Shown here one piece after another: positions 34,748 to 44,943 of a stretch of DNA of 64,000 bases. Made by a program: the position numbers and the translations under genes. Source of the stretch: Marinoscillum pacificum (GTDB lineage Bacteria > Bacteroidota > Bacteroidia > Cytophagales > Cyclobacteriaceae). Position 1 is the first letter of the stretch. Each line of letters starts with the position of its first letter. Location: assembly GCF_024714495.1 (NCBI RefSeq), contig NZ_JAMZMJ010000009.1:152708-216707 (forward strand). The letters are read 5' to 3'. Under the pieces are notes generated by a model, which searched no databases, was not told where the DNA came from, and saw nothing but the letters and a program-made list of their open reading frames with translations.

Positions 34748-35842
34748 TTACTCAATCTCTATTCGCCGACCTTCTCTGGCAGATTGATAAACGGCTTCAA
34801 CTACTCGAATATCCTTGAGTCCTTCTTCCCCAGGAACGATTACCGCAGATTTATTCAAAATTGCCAAAGAATCATCATCCATCTGTCTGGCCTGCTCGTT
34901 TTCAATTGGAGTATTGAGCTTCTTACCATCACTTGTGGATCCCATTATGCCGTTGTAAGCCTGAAATGGAAACAAACCATACCAACCTTCAGCACAATTC
35001 ACTTTTAGTTCATTGAGGTTAGCACCAAAGCTAGTCTTACAGTTAGCGATAGCACCACTGGGAAACTCCAGCTTGAACGTAGTGGTCTCATCTACTTCAG
35101 AGTAAATCTCTGGACGAGTGGTGCTTATGGAAGCTGTCACGGCAATAGGTTCTTCACCTGTCACATATCGAGCGGCATTCAAAGAGTAAACACCCATATC
35201 ATACATAGCTCCTCCACCCATTGCTTTTTGAAGTTTCCAATGATTGGTACTGCCATTGTAGAATCCTGCTTCAGCTGTCAGGTTCTGAATGTTTCCATAA
35301 GGCTTGGTTTTAGACCATTTGATGAGCGTTTGGGTATTCGGCTCATGTTGCATCCGATATCCAATAGACAAGTAGCGCTTATTCTTTTTACAAGCATCGA
35401 TGATCGATTGGCATTCTGCAACCGTTCGGGCCATTGGCTTTTCACACCAAACGTGTTTCCCTGCATTTGCTGCTTTGATAGCATATTCTGCATGCATTGA
35501 ATTTGGCAACACCACATAGATCACATCAATTGCATCATTGTTCGCGAACTCATCCATCGTATCGTAGCTATAGATGTTCTGATCTTTGATGCCGTATTTT
35601 TCTTGCCACACAGGAATTTTTGAAGGACTTCCTGTTACTATGCCTCGCAGTTCGCAATGCCTGGTCAATTGCAAAGCTGGAGCTAATAAGTCAGTACTGT
35701 AATAGCCCAATCCAACCAAAGCAACACCCAGCTTTCTTTTTTGAGGAATTAAAATATTGGCAAAGGAACTTACAGGTAGAGCCGTTACAGCAGATGCAGC
35801 AACTACTTTAGAAAGAAAATCACGTCGTTTAAGCTTATCCAT
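34748..35842 (-). CDS. Tat-exported Gfo/Idh/MocA-family oxidoreductase
   Basis: 364 residues. Twin-arginine leader (KLKRRDFLSKVVAASAVTAL), Rossmann NAD(P)-binding domain about 37-155 (GVALVGLGYYSTDLLAP) and C-terminal substrate domain with the conserved EKPMARTVAEC and GGGAMYDMGVYSLNA segments. Family members act on sugars or polyols with NAD(P); the Tat leader places it in the periplasm, which is typical of the Bacteroidota branch of the family. Substrate unknown. Confidence 0.85.
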   Translation of the reverse strand: MDKLKRRDFLSKVVAASAVTALPVSSFANILIPQKRKLGVALVGLGYYSTDLLAPALQLTRHCELRGIVTGSPSKIPVWQEKYGIKDQNIYSYDTMDEFANNDAIDVIYVVLPNSMHAEYAIKAANAGKHVWCEKPMARTVAECQSIIDACKKNKRYLSIGYRMQHEPNTQTLIKWSKTKPYGNIQNLTAEAGFYNGSTNHWKLQKAMGGGAMYDMGVYSLNAARYVTGEEPIAVTASISTTRPEIYSEVDETTTFKLEFPSGAIANCKTSFGANLNELKVNCAEGWYGLFPFQAYNGIMGSTSDGKKLNTPIENEQARQMDDDSLAILNKSAVIVPGEEGLKDIRVVEAVYQSAREGRRIEIE

Positions 35843-35872
35843 AACCTCAGGTTTCCCTCAAGTTACATAAAA

Positions 35873-36445
35873 TCAATCTCTCAGTTTGCCTGTGAAAACG
35901 TTCGCTTTAGAATTAAAAGGATTGCCCGAGGACCTTCTAAAACTAACAACTTGCCCTACATGCCAAATTGCATCTGCTATGGGTCCATTCAATTGATGCC
36001 AAAAAGGAAAAGTAGTATCGGATCCTTCAAACTGAATGACCAATTCGGATGCCTTCACATTTCCGCTTAATAGAATTTCACTTGCCTCCGACAGATTCAT
36101 CAAAGTAGCTTTTCTTAACTCTTCAAATGAATAACCACTTACATCCACAGCTTTTTGAGACTCCTGCTGCATAGAACTAATCACAACTATGGATAATGCA
36201 TGAATGTGTTCGAGTGTTTCTCTGGATGTTCTTGCATCTTCATTTGGCTTGTACTCCAAATCCTCCAAGCGCAGACCCTCTGTTGCCCAATAGTACCGAA
36301 AACCAAGACCATCAATCATTCTTGCACAAACACTCTCAGCACTATACTCCTCTGGATAATCAGGGATTTCTCGATATGGCAAATTTTCCTGCGCTGATAA
36401 TTGTAATACCAAAATGATGAATATTGATGTAATAGTATATTTCAT
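35873..36445 (-). CDS. Secreted DinB-like protein
   Basis: 190 residues. Signal peptide about 1-18 (LQLSAQ). The rest is a four-helix DinB/DUF664-type fold with histidines in the positions expected for a metal site (TLEHIHALS near residue 81 and AIWHVGQVVSFRR near 164). DinB-family proteins bind metals and act as thiol transferases in part; an exported form is rarer. Separated by 30 bases from the oxidoreductase gene on the same strand, so possibly co-transcribed. Confidence 0.65.
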   Translation of the reverse strand: MKYTITSIFIILVLQLSAQENLPYREIPDYPEEYSAESVCARMIDGLGFRYYWATEGLRLEDLEYKPNEDARTSRETLEHIHALSIVVISSMQQESQKAVDVSGYSFEELRKATLMNLSEASEILLSGNVKASELVIQFEGSDTTFPFWHQLNGPIADAIWHVGQVVSFRRSSGNPFNSKANVFTGKLRD

Positions 36446-36642
36446 AAAACAAGGTTTTAAAGGGCTACTGCAAATTTCGCTTCAAATTTGCCTGATGATT
36501 TCATCAATAGGAGAACCATTTTGAAAAAATTATTCCTGATTTGAGACAATATTTATGCTAAAACACAGTTTACGGGCACTTTGAGCGATTGGCAAGGTCA
36601 TTGGCATATAGCTAGCATACTCAAAACTTAAACTTACACATT

Positions 36643-36789
36643 ATGAGAGGCTTACTATATATTATCGCAATCATCCTTGTTATTGGATGGTTATTAGGAT
36701 TTTTTGTTTACAGTGCTGGTTCATTGATTCATGCGCTACTTGTAATTGCAGTAATTGCGTTGCTTATCGGAGTAATCAGACGAGCTTAG
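36643..36789 (+). CDS. Small lmo0937-type membrane protein
   Basis: 48 residues (MRGLLYIIAIILVIGWLLGF start), two TM helices (about 4-24 and 27-44) and a basic end (GVIRRA). This matches the lmo0937/DUF5670 family of tiny membrane proteins common in Bacteroidota, often induced by stress; function unknown. Confidence 0.75.
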   Translation: MRGLLYIIAIILVIGWLLGFFVYSAGSLIHALLVIAVIALLIGVIRRA

Positions 36790-36799
36790 CATACCAATA

Positions 36800-36876
36800 G
36801 ATAACCTCAAGGCATCTGTATTAAACTCATTTTCTTGGTCGAATCTTATGATAATCGCAGATGTTTTGAGGCTATC
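36800..36876. repeat. Long inverted repeat between convergent genes
   Basis: Arms 36805-36818 (CCTCAAGGCATCTG) and 36858-36871 (CAGATGTTTTGAGG) pair with two G-T pairs, extended outward by GATA/TATC, with a 39-base loop. It lies between the lmo0937-like gene and the 3' end of the DUF2461 gene and may act as a bidirectional terminator with a long loop. Confidence 0.5.
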
Positions 36877-37549
36877 ACATCAATTCCTCCCCATTGAGAT
36901 CAGTTGTCAGGATCTCACTCATATAATCAAAGAATGGTCTAAGGTTTTGGAATCCTTCATTTAGTTGATCCATAAATCCTGCTGACAAAACTTCTTCATC
37001 AGAAAAAGCATGTTCTACGTAAAACTGCTTGTGCCGTAGAACCTCTATTGCTTCATCATCTTTTTCAAATCCTTTAGGAGCAGTCTTCAATCGCTCTCCT
37101 CGTAACTCCCCAAAATAGTTTTTAAAAACATCACTGTTTAGAATTTCAAACATCGGATCAGGATATTGACTTATTTGATTTCTGATATGTAACAAGTCTT
37201 TGGCATTCGGTCCAAAAAATCCTCCAGCCAAAAATGAATTTCCAGGCTCCAATTGAAAGTAATATCCACCTCTTAAAAAATGAGTAGCACGCTTGAAGTT
37301 GAATGCCAAATATCCCTTATATGGTGTTTTATCTTTTGAGAAGCGTACATCTCTGTAAATCCTGTAAACTCGTCCTTTCTCAATCTGATCATGAGCTTTC
37401 ATTTTCTCCATCAATGCAGCATGAAAGTGCTTGAACTCATCATACAATGTTTGATACCGTGGTTTCTGTGCATCAAACCACTCTCGATTGTTGTTTGTCT
37501 GAAGCTCTTTGAGAAAAGTGAAAATTTCCGGGTTGATTGCTGGATTCAT
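36875..37549 (-). CDS. DUF2461 (TIGR02453) family protein
   Basis: 224 residues. The start (NPEIFTFLKELQTNNNREWFD), RVYRIYRDVRFSKDKTPYKG (about 60-80) and GGYYFQLEPGNSFLAGG (about 93-110) are diagnostic of the DUF2461 family. Cytosolic; role unknown. It lies downstream of the leu operon terminator. Confidence 0.85.
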   Translation of the reverse strand: MNPAINPEIFTFLKELQTNNNREWFDAQKPRYQTLYDEFKHFHAALMEKMKAHDQIEKGRVYRIYRDVRFSKDKTPYKGYLAFNFKRATHFLRGGYYFQLEPGNSFLAGGFFGPNAKDLLHIRNQISQYPDPMFEILNSDVFKNYFGELRGERLKTAPKGFEKDDEAIEVLRHKQFYVEHAFSDEEVLSAGFMDQLNEGFQNLRPFFDYMSEILTTDLNGEELM

Positions 37550-37578
37550 AATGTGAAGATAAAGTCTATAGCAAAAAA

Positions 37579-37599
37579 AGAGGCCTCACAGAGACCTCT
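37579..37599 (-). terminator. Terminator of the leu operon
   Basis: On the minus strand AGAGGTCTC-TGT-GAGGCCTCT (one G-T pair, 3-base loop) followed by a run of seven T. It lies 34 bases after the leuA stop. Confidence 0.8.
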
Positions 37600-37632
37600 C
37601 TTTTCATTAAGTTAACCATAATTCAAATTGTC

Positions 37633-39153
37633 TTATGCGCTAGCCTTTATTGCTTTGTTTTTGACTGACGCTATTTTATTGATTGCATCAACATACGCTT
37701 TTACCGATGCAATAATCATGTCTTTATGTACTCCGAATCCCATGTAGTGCTGCTCATCATACTTAACTCGCAGGTGAACTTTACCATCGTCATCTCTATT
37801 ACCCATAGACTGAACAAGGAACTCGTCCATATCAAATGTATCTCCTAGAATTTGATCCACCGCTCTGAAAGCAGCATCTACAGATCCAGTTCCAGTAGCA
37901 GATGCATGAAGTACTTCATTATTCACTTCAAGCTCCACTGTAGCCGATGGGAATACATTCTCTCCACAGATGATCTGAACGTTTTTCAATTTGATACTAC
38001 CTTCTGGAAGAGACCCTTCCACCAATACGATCAAATCTTCATCAGTCACATCTTTCTTCTGATCAGCCATTTTAAGGAACTCTTCATAAACTTCCTCTAC
38101 ACGCTTCTCATCCAAATTATAACCCAAACGATCCAAATGATATTTCAAAGCGGCTTTACCACTTCGAGCCGTCAAAATGATTGAAGACTGAGGTATACCT
38201 ACATCCTCAGGATCGAGGATTTCATAACTTTCTCTGTGCTTGATCACACCATCCTGATGAATACCAGAAGAGTGAGCGAATGCATTTCTTCCAACGATTG
38301 CTTTGTTCGGCTGCACTGGCATACGCATCATTTTGCTTACCAATAAGCTCAATGCATAAATGTGTTTGCTATTGATATTGGTGTGCACATCAATATCCTT
38401 GTGAGTCTTCATGATCATAGCTACCTCCTCCAAGGAAGTGTTACCAGCACGCTCACCGATACCATTAATTGTTACTTCCACCTGACGAGCACCATTCAGT
38501 ACACCAGCCATGGTGTTGGCTGTAGCCAACCCAAGATCATTGTGGCAGTGGCAAGAAAGGATCGCCTTATCAATTCCTTTTACATTTTCTTTTAGGTACT
38601 TAATCTTCGCACCATATTCTTCAGGAAGACAATAGCCTGTAGTATCTGGAATGTTAACCACTGTCGCCCCAGCAGCAATTACTGCTTCTACCATTCGAGC
38701 GAGGTATTCGTTTTCTGTTCTACCAGCATCTTCGCAGTAGAATTCTACATCTTCCACGTATTTCTTCGCATACTTGGTAGCTGCGATCGCTCTTTCCAGA
38801 ATCTTTTCTCTATCACTTCTAAACTTGTATTTGATGTGATAATCAGAAGAACCGATTCCTGTATGAATTCTTTTTCGCTTAGCGTATTTCAACGCATCCG
38901 CTGCAAAGTCAATGTCTTTTTCAACAGAACGAGTCAAAGCACAAATTACTGGCTCTGATACCGCCTTAGAAATTTCAATCACCGAGTTGAAATCCATAGG
39001 ACTGGAAATAGGGAATCCAGCTTCTATGATATCCACTCCGAGAAGTTCCAGCTCCTTCGCTATCTCGATCTTTTCAGGGGTAGATAACTGGCAGCCCGGG
39101 ACTTGTTCCCCGTCTCTCAATGTGGTGTCAAATACATAAACTTTATCACTCAT
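37633..39153 (-). CDS. leuA: 2-isopropylmalate synthase
   Basis: 506 residues. N-terminal HMGL-like TIM barrel with the catalytic start [13 protein letters not shown], metal ligands in [12 protein letters not shown], and [12 protein letters not shown]-terminal LeuA allosteric domain (about 385-506). It condenses acetyl-CoA with 2-oxoisovalerate, the first committed step of leucine synthesis, and is feedback-controlled by leucine through the C-terminal domain. Last gene of the operon, 11 bases after leuB. Confidence 0.93.
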   Translation of the reverse strand: MSDKVYVFDTTLRDGEQVPGCQLSTPEKIEIAKELELLGVDIIEAGFPISSPMDFNSVIEISKAVSEPVICALTRSVEKDIDFAADALKYAKRKRIHTGIGSSDYHIKYKFRSDREKILERAIAATKYAKKYVEDVEFYCEDAGRTENEYLARMVEAVIAAGATVVNIPDTTGYCLPEEYGAKIKYLKENVKGIDKAILSCHCHNDLGLATANTMAGVLNGARQVEVTINGIGERAGNTSLEEVAMIMKTHKDIDVHTNINSKHIYALSLLVSKMMRMPVQPNKAIVGRNAFAHSSGIHQDGVIKHRESYEILDPEDVGIPQSSIILTARSGKAALKYHLDRLGYNLDEKRVEEVYEEFLKMADQKKDVTDEDLIVLVEGSLPEGSIKLKNVQIICGENVFPSATVELEVNNEVLHASATGTGSVDAAFRAVDQILGDTFDMDEFLVQSMGNRDDDGKVHLRVKYDEQHYMGFGVHKDMIIASVKAYVDAINKIASVKNKAIKASA

Positions 39154-39164
39154 GATTGTTTGTT

Positions 39165-40259
39165 TTAAGATGCGACTGCTGCCTTGATTCGATCGACGAC
39201 TTGCTGACCAATGGCATCAGTTCCCAATATTTTATCTTTAGGTGTTGTGCTTTCTGCGATATCTGCAGTTCTGAAGCCGTCTTTTAAGACAGCATCTACT
39301 GCATCAATTACAGCTTGACTTTCTTCTTTCATTCCGAATGAAATATCTAAAAGCAATGCTGTAGAAAGTATAGTTGCTAGTGGGTTTGCTTTGTTCTGAC
39401 CTGCGATATCTGGTGCAGATCCATGGATTGGCTCGTAGATTCCTACGCTATCTCCTACAGAAGCAGAAGCTAGCATACCTAATGAACCAGCAATTTGAGA
39501 TGCTTCATCAGTCAGGATGTCTCCAAACATATTTCCAGTAACCACTACATCAAATTGCTTCGGATCTTTGATCAACTGCATCGCTGCATTGTCAATGAAC
39601 ATATGAACCAATTTAACTTCAGGGTAGTCTTTTGCTACTTCATTCACAGTCTCTCTCCAAAGTCTGGATGACTCCAATACATTGGCTTTATCGATAGAAT
39701 GAAGAATTTTTCTTCTGGTCATTGCCGCATCAAATGCTTTCTCAGCAATTCTGCGAACTTCCATTTTAGAGTAACGCATCGTATCGACTGCTACTTCTCC
39801 ATCTTCTTGTCTTTCTCTAGGCTCACCAAAGTAGATTCCTCCTGTCAGCTCTCTAAAGAAAAGAATATCTGAACCCATCAATATCTCAGGCTTGATACTG
39901 CTGGCATGAGCCAACTCATCAAAAATCTGGATTGGACGGATATTGGTATACAAACCAAGAGACTTTCTGATCTTCAATAGACCTTGCTCTGGACGTACCT
40001 TTTTTGAAGGGTCATTGTCATACATCGGATGACCTACTGCTCCTAAAAGTATGGCATCAGCTGCTTTACAAGCATCAAGTGTCTCATCTGGCAATGGATT
40101 ACCAGTTGCCTCGATAGCTGCATGCCCAATTAAATGATTTTGGAAAGAGAAGGTATGACCGAAAGCATCAGCGATATTTTTTAAAACATCATTACCCCAA
40201 GCTGTCACTTCCGGTCCGATACCGTCTCCTCCTAGTATTACTATATTTTTATTTGCCAT
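39165..40259 (-). CDS. leuB: 3-isopropylmalate dehydrogenase
   Basis: 364 residues. NAD-binding beta-decarboxylating dehydrogenase: [13 protein letters not shown] at the start, [15 protein letters not shown], metal site around [21 protein letters not shown] and GSAPDIAG. It oxidises and decarboxylates 3-isopropylmalate to 2-oxoisocaproate. Six bases separate it from leuD. Confidence 0.94.
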   Translation of the reverse strand: MANKNIVILGGDGIGPEVTAWGNDVLKNIADAFGHTFSFQNHLIGHAAIEATGNPLPDETLDACKAADAILLGAVGHPMYDNDPSKKVRPEQGLLKIRKSLGLYTNIRPIQIFDELAHASSIKPEILMGSDILFFRELTGGIYFGEPRERQEDGEVAVDTMRYSKMEVRRIAEKAFDAAMTRRKILHSIDKANVLESSRLWRETVNEVAKDYPEVKLVHMFIDNAAMQLIKDPKQFDVVVTGNMFGDILTDEASQIAGSLGMLASASVGDSVGIYEPIHGSAPDIAGQNKANPLATILSTALLLDISFGMKEESQAVIDAVDAVLKDGFRTADIAESTTPKDKILGTDAIGQQVVDRIKAAVAS

Positions 40260-40265
40260 TGTCCT

Positions 40266-40856
40266 TTAAAATGTCACTCGTTTTGACTCAAATGCCTCTA
40301 TATCTGCCTTTCCGCTCAAGATGTAGTCGATATCATCGTATCCTTTGATCAAACACATCTTCTTGTAAGCGTTGATTTCAAATGTTTCAGAATTTCCTGT
40401 AGACACATTCGTGATGGTTTCTGCTTCCAGATCTACAGAAATCTCTGCTGCAGGATCTTTTTCTACAGTTTCCATTAGCTCTGCTAAAAATGGCTCAGAT
40501 ACCTGCACAGGAAGCAATCCATTATTCAAGGAATTACCTTTGAAGATATCTGCGAAGAAGCTACTCACTACTACAGCGAATCCATAGTCTTTGATTGCCC
40601 AGGCAGCATGCTCACGGCTACTACCACAACCAAAGTTCTTTCCAGCAACTAACACTTTTCCACTAAAGGTATCGTCGTTCAAGACAAAATCAGCTTTTGG
40701 CTGATCGTTGCTATCAAACCTCCAGTCTCTGAATAAGTTATCACCAAACCCTTCACGAGTTGTCGCTTTTAGGAAACGAGCTGGAATGATCTGGTCTGTA
40801 TCTATATTTTCAATCGGCAATGGAACTGCCGTACTTTTCAATGTTGTAAATCCCAT
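40266..40856 (-). CDS. leuD: 3-isopropylmalate dehydratase small subunit
   Basis: 196 residues, the swivel subunit of the isomerase: [13 protein letters not shown] near the start and [20 protein letters not shown] around residue 70. Forms a complex with LeuC to convert 2- to 3-isopropylmalate. Its ATG shares one base with the leuC stop (TAATG), so expression of the two subunits is coupled. Confidence 0.94.
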   Translation of the reverse strand: MGFTTLKSTAVPLPIENIDTDQIIPARFLKATTREGFGDNLFRDWRFDSNDQPKADFVLNDDTFSGKVLVAGKNFGCGSSREHAAWAIKDYGFAVVVSSFFADIFKGNSLNNGLLPVQVSEPFLAELMETVEKDPAAEISVDLEAETITNVSTGNSETFEINAYKKMCLIKGYDDIDYILSGKADIEAFESKRVTF

Positions 40857-42253
40857 TATGCAATCATTTCTCTAATGTCCGAAATCTCACCTGTCACTGC
40901 AGCTGCAGCTGCCATTAATGGACTCACCAAAAATGTTCTGGCTCCGGGGCCCTGACGTCCTTCAAAGTTCCTATTGGAAGTACTTACACAATACTTCCCG
41001 GCAGGCACCTTGTCTTCATTCATTCCTAAACATGCTGAGCATCCTGGCTGACGAAGTTCAAAACCAGCAGAGGTAAAGACTTTATCCAATCCTTCTTCGA
41101 TTGCCTGTGCTTCCACTCCTTTTGATCCAGGAACAATCCACACATTCACACCATCAGCTTTCTTTTTGTCTTTCACAAATTCAGCTACTTCTCTCAAGTC
41201 TTCTATCCGTGAGTTGGTACAGCTTCCGATGAATACATAATCTATTTTCTTTCCTTTCAATGCCTGATTAGGATCCAAGCCCATATAAGCTAACGCTTTG
41301 GTCATGTCCTTAGCAGTACCACCAATCGCTACATCAGGAATAGATTGAGAAACTCCCATTCCCATTCCTGGATTGGTACCATAAGTGATCCACGGCTCAA
41401 TATCTTCCGCATTGAATACTTCTACTCTATCGTATACAGCATCGGCATCACTTGGAAGTGTTTTCCAATAAGCAACAGCTTTTTCCCAGGCTTCACCTTT
41501 TGGAGCAAACTCTCTTCCTTTTACATATTCGAAAGTCGTTTCATCTGGAGCGATCATTCCACCACGAGCACCCATTTCGATACTCATATTACAAATGGTC
41601 ATTCTTGCTTCCATAGATAGCGAAGTAATCGCAGAACCAGCATACTCTACAAAGTATCCTGTACCACCTGCCGCTGATAGCTGGGTAATGATGTAAAGAA
41701 TGATATCCTTAGCTCCCACTCCTTTTCCTAGCGTCCCATTCACTTCGATACGCATAGTCTTAGGTTTTGCCTGAAGCAAACATTGAGTAGCAAGTACTTG
41801 CTCTACCTGTGAAGTACCTATTCCAAAAGCAATGCTTCCAAAAGCTCCGTGAGTAGAGGTATGACTATCACCACAAACCATGGTCATACCAGGCTGTGTA
41901 AGTCCCAAATCAGGTCCGATCACGTGAACTATACCTTGTTTCTCGTGACCTAAATCGTATAGTTCCACACCAAACTCCGCACAGTTTTCACGCAGCTTTT
42001 GCACCTGAAATCTTGACAACTCTTCCTTGATCGGAAGGTGCTGATTAATTGTAGGAACATTATGATCTGCAGTAGCTGAAGTTTGCTCTGGTCTGAATAC
42101 AGGTAAACCTCTCTTTCTCAACCCGTCAAAGGCCTGAGGAGAAGTAACCTCGTGTATATAATGTCTGTCTATGTAAAGGACATCCGGAAAACCCGGCTTG
42201 GATGAAACCACATGTGATTCCCAAACTTTCTCGAAAAGTGTCTTTCCCGCCAT
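40856..42253 (-). CDS. leuC: 3-isopropylmalate dehydratase large subunit
   Basis: 465 residues, aconitase-type. Iron-sulfur cluster cysteines are in the [13 protein letters not shown] motif and the CSACLGMN motif near residue 405; substrate-binding [12 protein letters not shown] follows. First gene of the leuCDBA operon, and divergent from a large helical protein gene with a 157-base spacer. No leucine-rich leader peptide or attenuator was found in that spacer. Confidence 0.95.
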   Translation of the reverse strand: MAGKTLFEKVWESHVVSSKPGFPDVLYIDRHYIHEVTSPQAFDGLRKRGLPVFRPEQTSATADHNVPTINQHLPIKEELSRFQVQKLRENCAEFGVELYDLGHEKQGIVHVIGPDLGLTQPGMTMVCGDSHTSTHGAFGSIAFGIGTSQVEQVLATQCLLQAKPKTMRIEVNGTLGKGVGAKDIILYIITQLSAAGGTGYFVEYAGSAITSLSMEARMTICNMSIEMGARGGMIAPDETTFEYVKGREFAPKGEAWEKAVAYWKTLPSDADAVYDRVEVFNAEDIEPWITYGTNPGMGMGVSQSIPDVAIGGTAKDMTKALAYMGLDPNQALKGKKIDYVFIGSCTNSRIEDLREVAEFVKDKKKADGVNVWIVPGSKGVEAQAIEEGLDKVFTSAGFELRQPGCSACLGMNEDKVPAGKYCVSTSNRNFEGRQGPGARTFLVSPLMAAAAAVTGEISDIREMIA

Positions 42254-42410
42254 TAAAATCGTCTGAGTCTTTTTCTATTCTATTTCAGTGCTGTAATCTA
42301 GATGTATGAAGAGGAAGTCTAAAACCTAATAAAAATTTAATTACGATCCCTAACAGAACCATTTGGATAGATTATCAATAAATTAGCATCAGTACCACAT
42401 TTTAACTACT

Positions 42411-43970
42411 ATGTCTAAAGACAGATCCGATCATTTATACACGCTTATCAAGTCCATGAAGAAAAGTGAAAAACGCTACTTCAAGGTGAGAAACAACAAC
42501 GGATCGAAGGAAGACTCGAAGTACTTAATGTTATTCGATGCATTATCTGAGCAAGAGTCATTCAATGAGGAATTAATCATTGAAAAAAATAGCTGGATCA
42601 ACCCAAAACAATTCAGCAACCTAAAGGCTCACCTCTACAAGAAAATACTTCACAGTCTCAAGGAGTATACTTCTTCATCCAACGAAGACATCCTTATACG
42701 AGAGCAGATCGATTATATTCAAATACTTTTTGACAGAAGCCTTTACCAACAGAGCATGCAACTGCTTCAAAAAGTGAAGAAGGCGATCAAAAAAAGTGAC
42801 AACCTGGAGTTGCAACTAGAAGTATTGAAATGGGAGAAAAACTTACTTCCCTACACTCTCGGAAGGAATAATATTCAACGAGTTAATCAGATTGTAGAAG
42901 AGGCTAATACGATTAATGAACGCTTATCACGAGTAAATATCCTTACCAACCTGGCGGTTGAGCTTAATGCCATATATCTAAAAACGGGTTATATCCGAGG
43001 CAAAGAAGATAAAGATCGAATCCAACGAATTTTTGATGAGCAATTACCGGAATGGGATGTCAAAGACTTTTCATTTCGAGAAAAACTCCTTTGGTACGAA
43101 ATACAACTGAGCTACTACAGTTTCATTCAAGAGTTTACGGAAGTTTACAACTATGCGAAGAAATGGGTAGACCTGTTTGACCAAACTCCCAACTCAGCAT
43201 TCTATTTTGAGATGTACATCAAAGGTCTAAATCAATTATTGAATGCTCAATCACGATTAATGAAGTTTGAGGAATTCATCGAAACACATAAAGTTTTAAG
43301 AGACCTGGCCAAGCACAGGTTAATAGGCATCAATGAAAACATCCAAATAAGATTGTTCAAGTATAGCTATGCTCACCAGTTTAATGGATACTTCATGTTA
43401 GGTGAGTTTTCCAAAGGTGTAAATATGCTTCAGCGTATCGAAACCAGGCTGGAAAGCTATATTGGTATGATCGACAAGCACTCAGAACTGGTGCTATTCT
43501 ACAAAATCGCTTGCCTGTATTTTGGCAATGGAAACTATCGCAAATCCATCAAATGGCTCAATCGAATTATCAACTCAGAGGATCAAGACATTCGAGAAGA
43601 TGTGCATTCATTCGCCAGGATAATTAACTTAATCACTCATTATGAGTTGGGCAACCGAGATGTTATTGACTACTACATTCGATCTACTTATCGTTTCTTG
43701 TTAAAAAAAGATGACTTACACGCATTTCAGCAATACATTCTTGAATTCCTTAAAAACCTATCACGAGAAATAACACCAAATCAACTTATAGATCGATTTA
43801 AGAAACTAAGAGATCAATTGATAGAATTATCACAAAGCAAATATGACAAGCGAGCGTTTGTTTACTTTGATATCATTTCGTGGTTGGAGAGCAAAATAGA
43901 AAACCGATCTGTTGAAGATGTAATCAAATCAAAAATTAAAGTCAAACAGAAAAAAATGCTCGCAGACTGA
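42411..43970 (+). CDS. Large all-helical protein of unknown function
   Basis: 519 residues, no signal peptide or TM segment, almost entirely amphipathic helices with TPR-like spacing in the second half (LFYKIACLYFGNGNYRKSIKWLNRII around 360-385). The basic start (LYTLIKSMKKSEKRYFKV) recurs in homologous Bacteroidota proteins. No enzyme motif. Probably a scaffold or regulatory TPR-type protein; divergent from leuC. Confidence 0.7.
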   Translation: MSKDRSDHLYTLIKSMKKSEKRYFKVRNNNGSKEDSKYLMLFDALSEQESFNEELIIEKNSWINPKQFSNLKAHLYKKILHSLKEYTSSSNEDILIREQIDYIQILFDRSLYQQSMQLLQKVKKAIKKSDNLELQLEVLKWEKNLLPYTLGRNNIQRVNQIVEEANTINERLSRVNILTNLAVELNAIYLKTGYIRGKEDKDRIQRIFDEQLPEWDVKDFSFREKLLWYEIQLSYYSFIQEFTEVYNYAKKWVDLFDQTPNSAFYFEMYIKGLNQLLNAQSRLMKFEEFIETHKVLRDLAKHRLIGINENIQIRLFKYSYAHQFNGYFMLGEFSKGVNMLQRIETRLESYIGMIDKHSELVLFYKIACLYFGNGNYRKSIKWLNRIINSEDQDIREDVHSFARIINLITHYELGNRDVIDYYIRSTYRFLLKKDDLHAFQQYILEFLKNLSREITPNQLIDRFKKLRDQLIELSQSKYDKRAFVYFDIISWLESKIENRSVEDVIKSKIKVKQKKMLAD

Positions 43971-44379
43971 CAAAGTATTCCACTTTATACAAAAGCAAAA
44001 CTTGCTTAATTATTCTCCTTAAGCAATATACCTACAGCCTCTAGAGAAATAACCTAAATCATTGATTTTGAGGAATTTTCATCGATTTCTTCTGGCAGTT
44101 AATCACAGTAACTCGTAGATTATTCTTACTTAACACAGTTAAGGTAGTAGTGTTGCAGGGGGTGTTTGTCAGTCCTCAGTTAGTCCGGAACTTTGCCTGA
44201 AGACCTGACTGCCCCCTGCATATCTTACTAGAACATTTTTTATTCCACCATCTGAATATATAAAGTTTAAATCAAATAATAATAAGTAACTAATTAAGTT
44301 TCAGATCGTTATTCTTTGTGGTTAATTATTAATTGATTTACATTTATGTGATCATTACGTCTGTAAGACACTTTTGCTG
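43971..44379. other. Non-coding region with one structured RNA candidate
   Basis: About 400 bases without an ORF between the large helical protein and the SiaB-like gene. It contains the 67-base hairpin described separately; the rest is AT-rich with no further fold or repeat seen. Confidence 0.45.
44154..44220 (+). ncRNA. Candidate structured RNA: long hairpin of unknown class
   Basis: A 67-base element that folds into one extended hairpin. Outer stem of nine perfect pairs: TGCAGGGGG (44154-44162) with CCCCCTGCA (44212-44220). Then an asymmetric internal loop, GTCAG/CTGAC (44168-44172 with 44205-44209), two further pairs beside a bulged C, TCAG/CTGA (44176-44179 with 44197-44200), and an apical AGT/ACT with a CCGGA loop. 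It is strikingly GC-rich in an AT-rich spacer. A T-run (ATTTTTTATT) follows about 15 bases after it. Strand is uncertain; either strand folds. An SRP-type RNA was considered because of the GUCCGGAA string, but the 3' half of the SRP core (GGA-AGCA) is absent. Confidence 0.45.
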
Positions 44380-44943
44380 ATGAATCTTAACTTGAAATCC
44401 GACCAAATTCTCTTTCTTCATAAGGGAACCATTACCAAAGAGCTGATAGAATTAGTTGTAGAAGCTCTTGAACAGAGTGTTACCAATCTAGAAACTGACA
44501 GAAAGGTAAGAAGAAAAATCACCAATGTATTTATTGAGGTTTTCCAGAACATCGGCTACCATGGAATCAAGAATCCTGATTTCAGCAGTTCGGACATGGT
44601 TATTGTTCTATCTTTAGAGAAGTTCTACAAAATAGGCACAAGAAACCTGATTAAAAGAAGCACGAAGGAAATCATCCAGAAGAAATTGAATATGATCAAT
44701 GGAATGGATGAAGAGCAACTTCGTGAAGAATACAAAAAAGCATTGAGCAGCAATGAACTCTCTGACAAAGGAACTGCAGGCTTAGGATTTATTGATATTG
44801 CTCGTAAGTCTGGCGAGAAACTTTACTGTGAATTTGAAGATGCGGATGAAGATCACGTATTCTTTTACTTCGAGACTAGAATTGCAAAAGACCAATCTGC
44901 CGGAGCTAAATCCAGCAGACGATCTGCATCTGTTGAAAATTAA
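44380..44943 (+). CDS. SiaB-like protein kinase family protein (DUF6272)
   Basis: 187 residues from ATG 44380 (two upstream codons are TTG-CTG). Has the ATPase-like pattern of SiaB/anti-sigma-kinase relatives: FIEVFQNIGYHGIKN (N box, about 45-60) and GTAGLGFIDIARKSG (glycine-rich lid, about 130-145). SiaB family members phosphorylate an STAS protein in the SiaABCD pathway controlling aggregation and biofilm formation; no SiaC-like STAS gene or SiaA phosphatase is adjacent. Convergent with the VOC gene with a four-base overlap. Confidence 0.72.
   Translation: MNLNLKSDQILFLHKGTITKELIELVVEALEQSVTNLETDRKVRRKITNVFIEVFQNIGYHGIKNPDFSSSDMVIVLSLEKFYKIGTRNLIKRSTKEIIQKKLNMINGMDEEQLREEYKKALSSNELSDKGTAGLGFIDIARKSGEKLYCEFEDADEDHVFFYFETRIAKDQSAGAKSSRRSASVEN

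Noticed and set aside
42254..42410. Leucine attenuator or T-box upstream of leuC
   Set aside because: No leucine-rich leader peptide, terminator/antiterminator pair or T-box motif seen in the 157-base spacer.
44154..44220. SRP (4.5S) RNA
   Set aside because: Shares a GUCCGGAA string but lacks the conserved GGA-AGCA 3' side that Ffh binds, and is shorter than usual; kept as an unassigned structured RNA.
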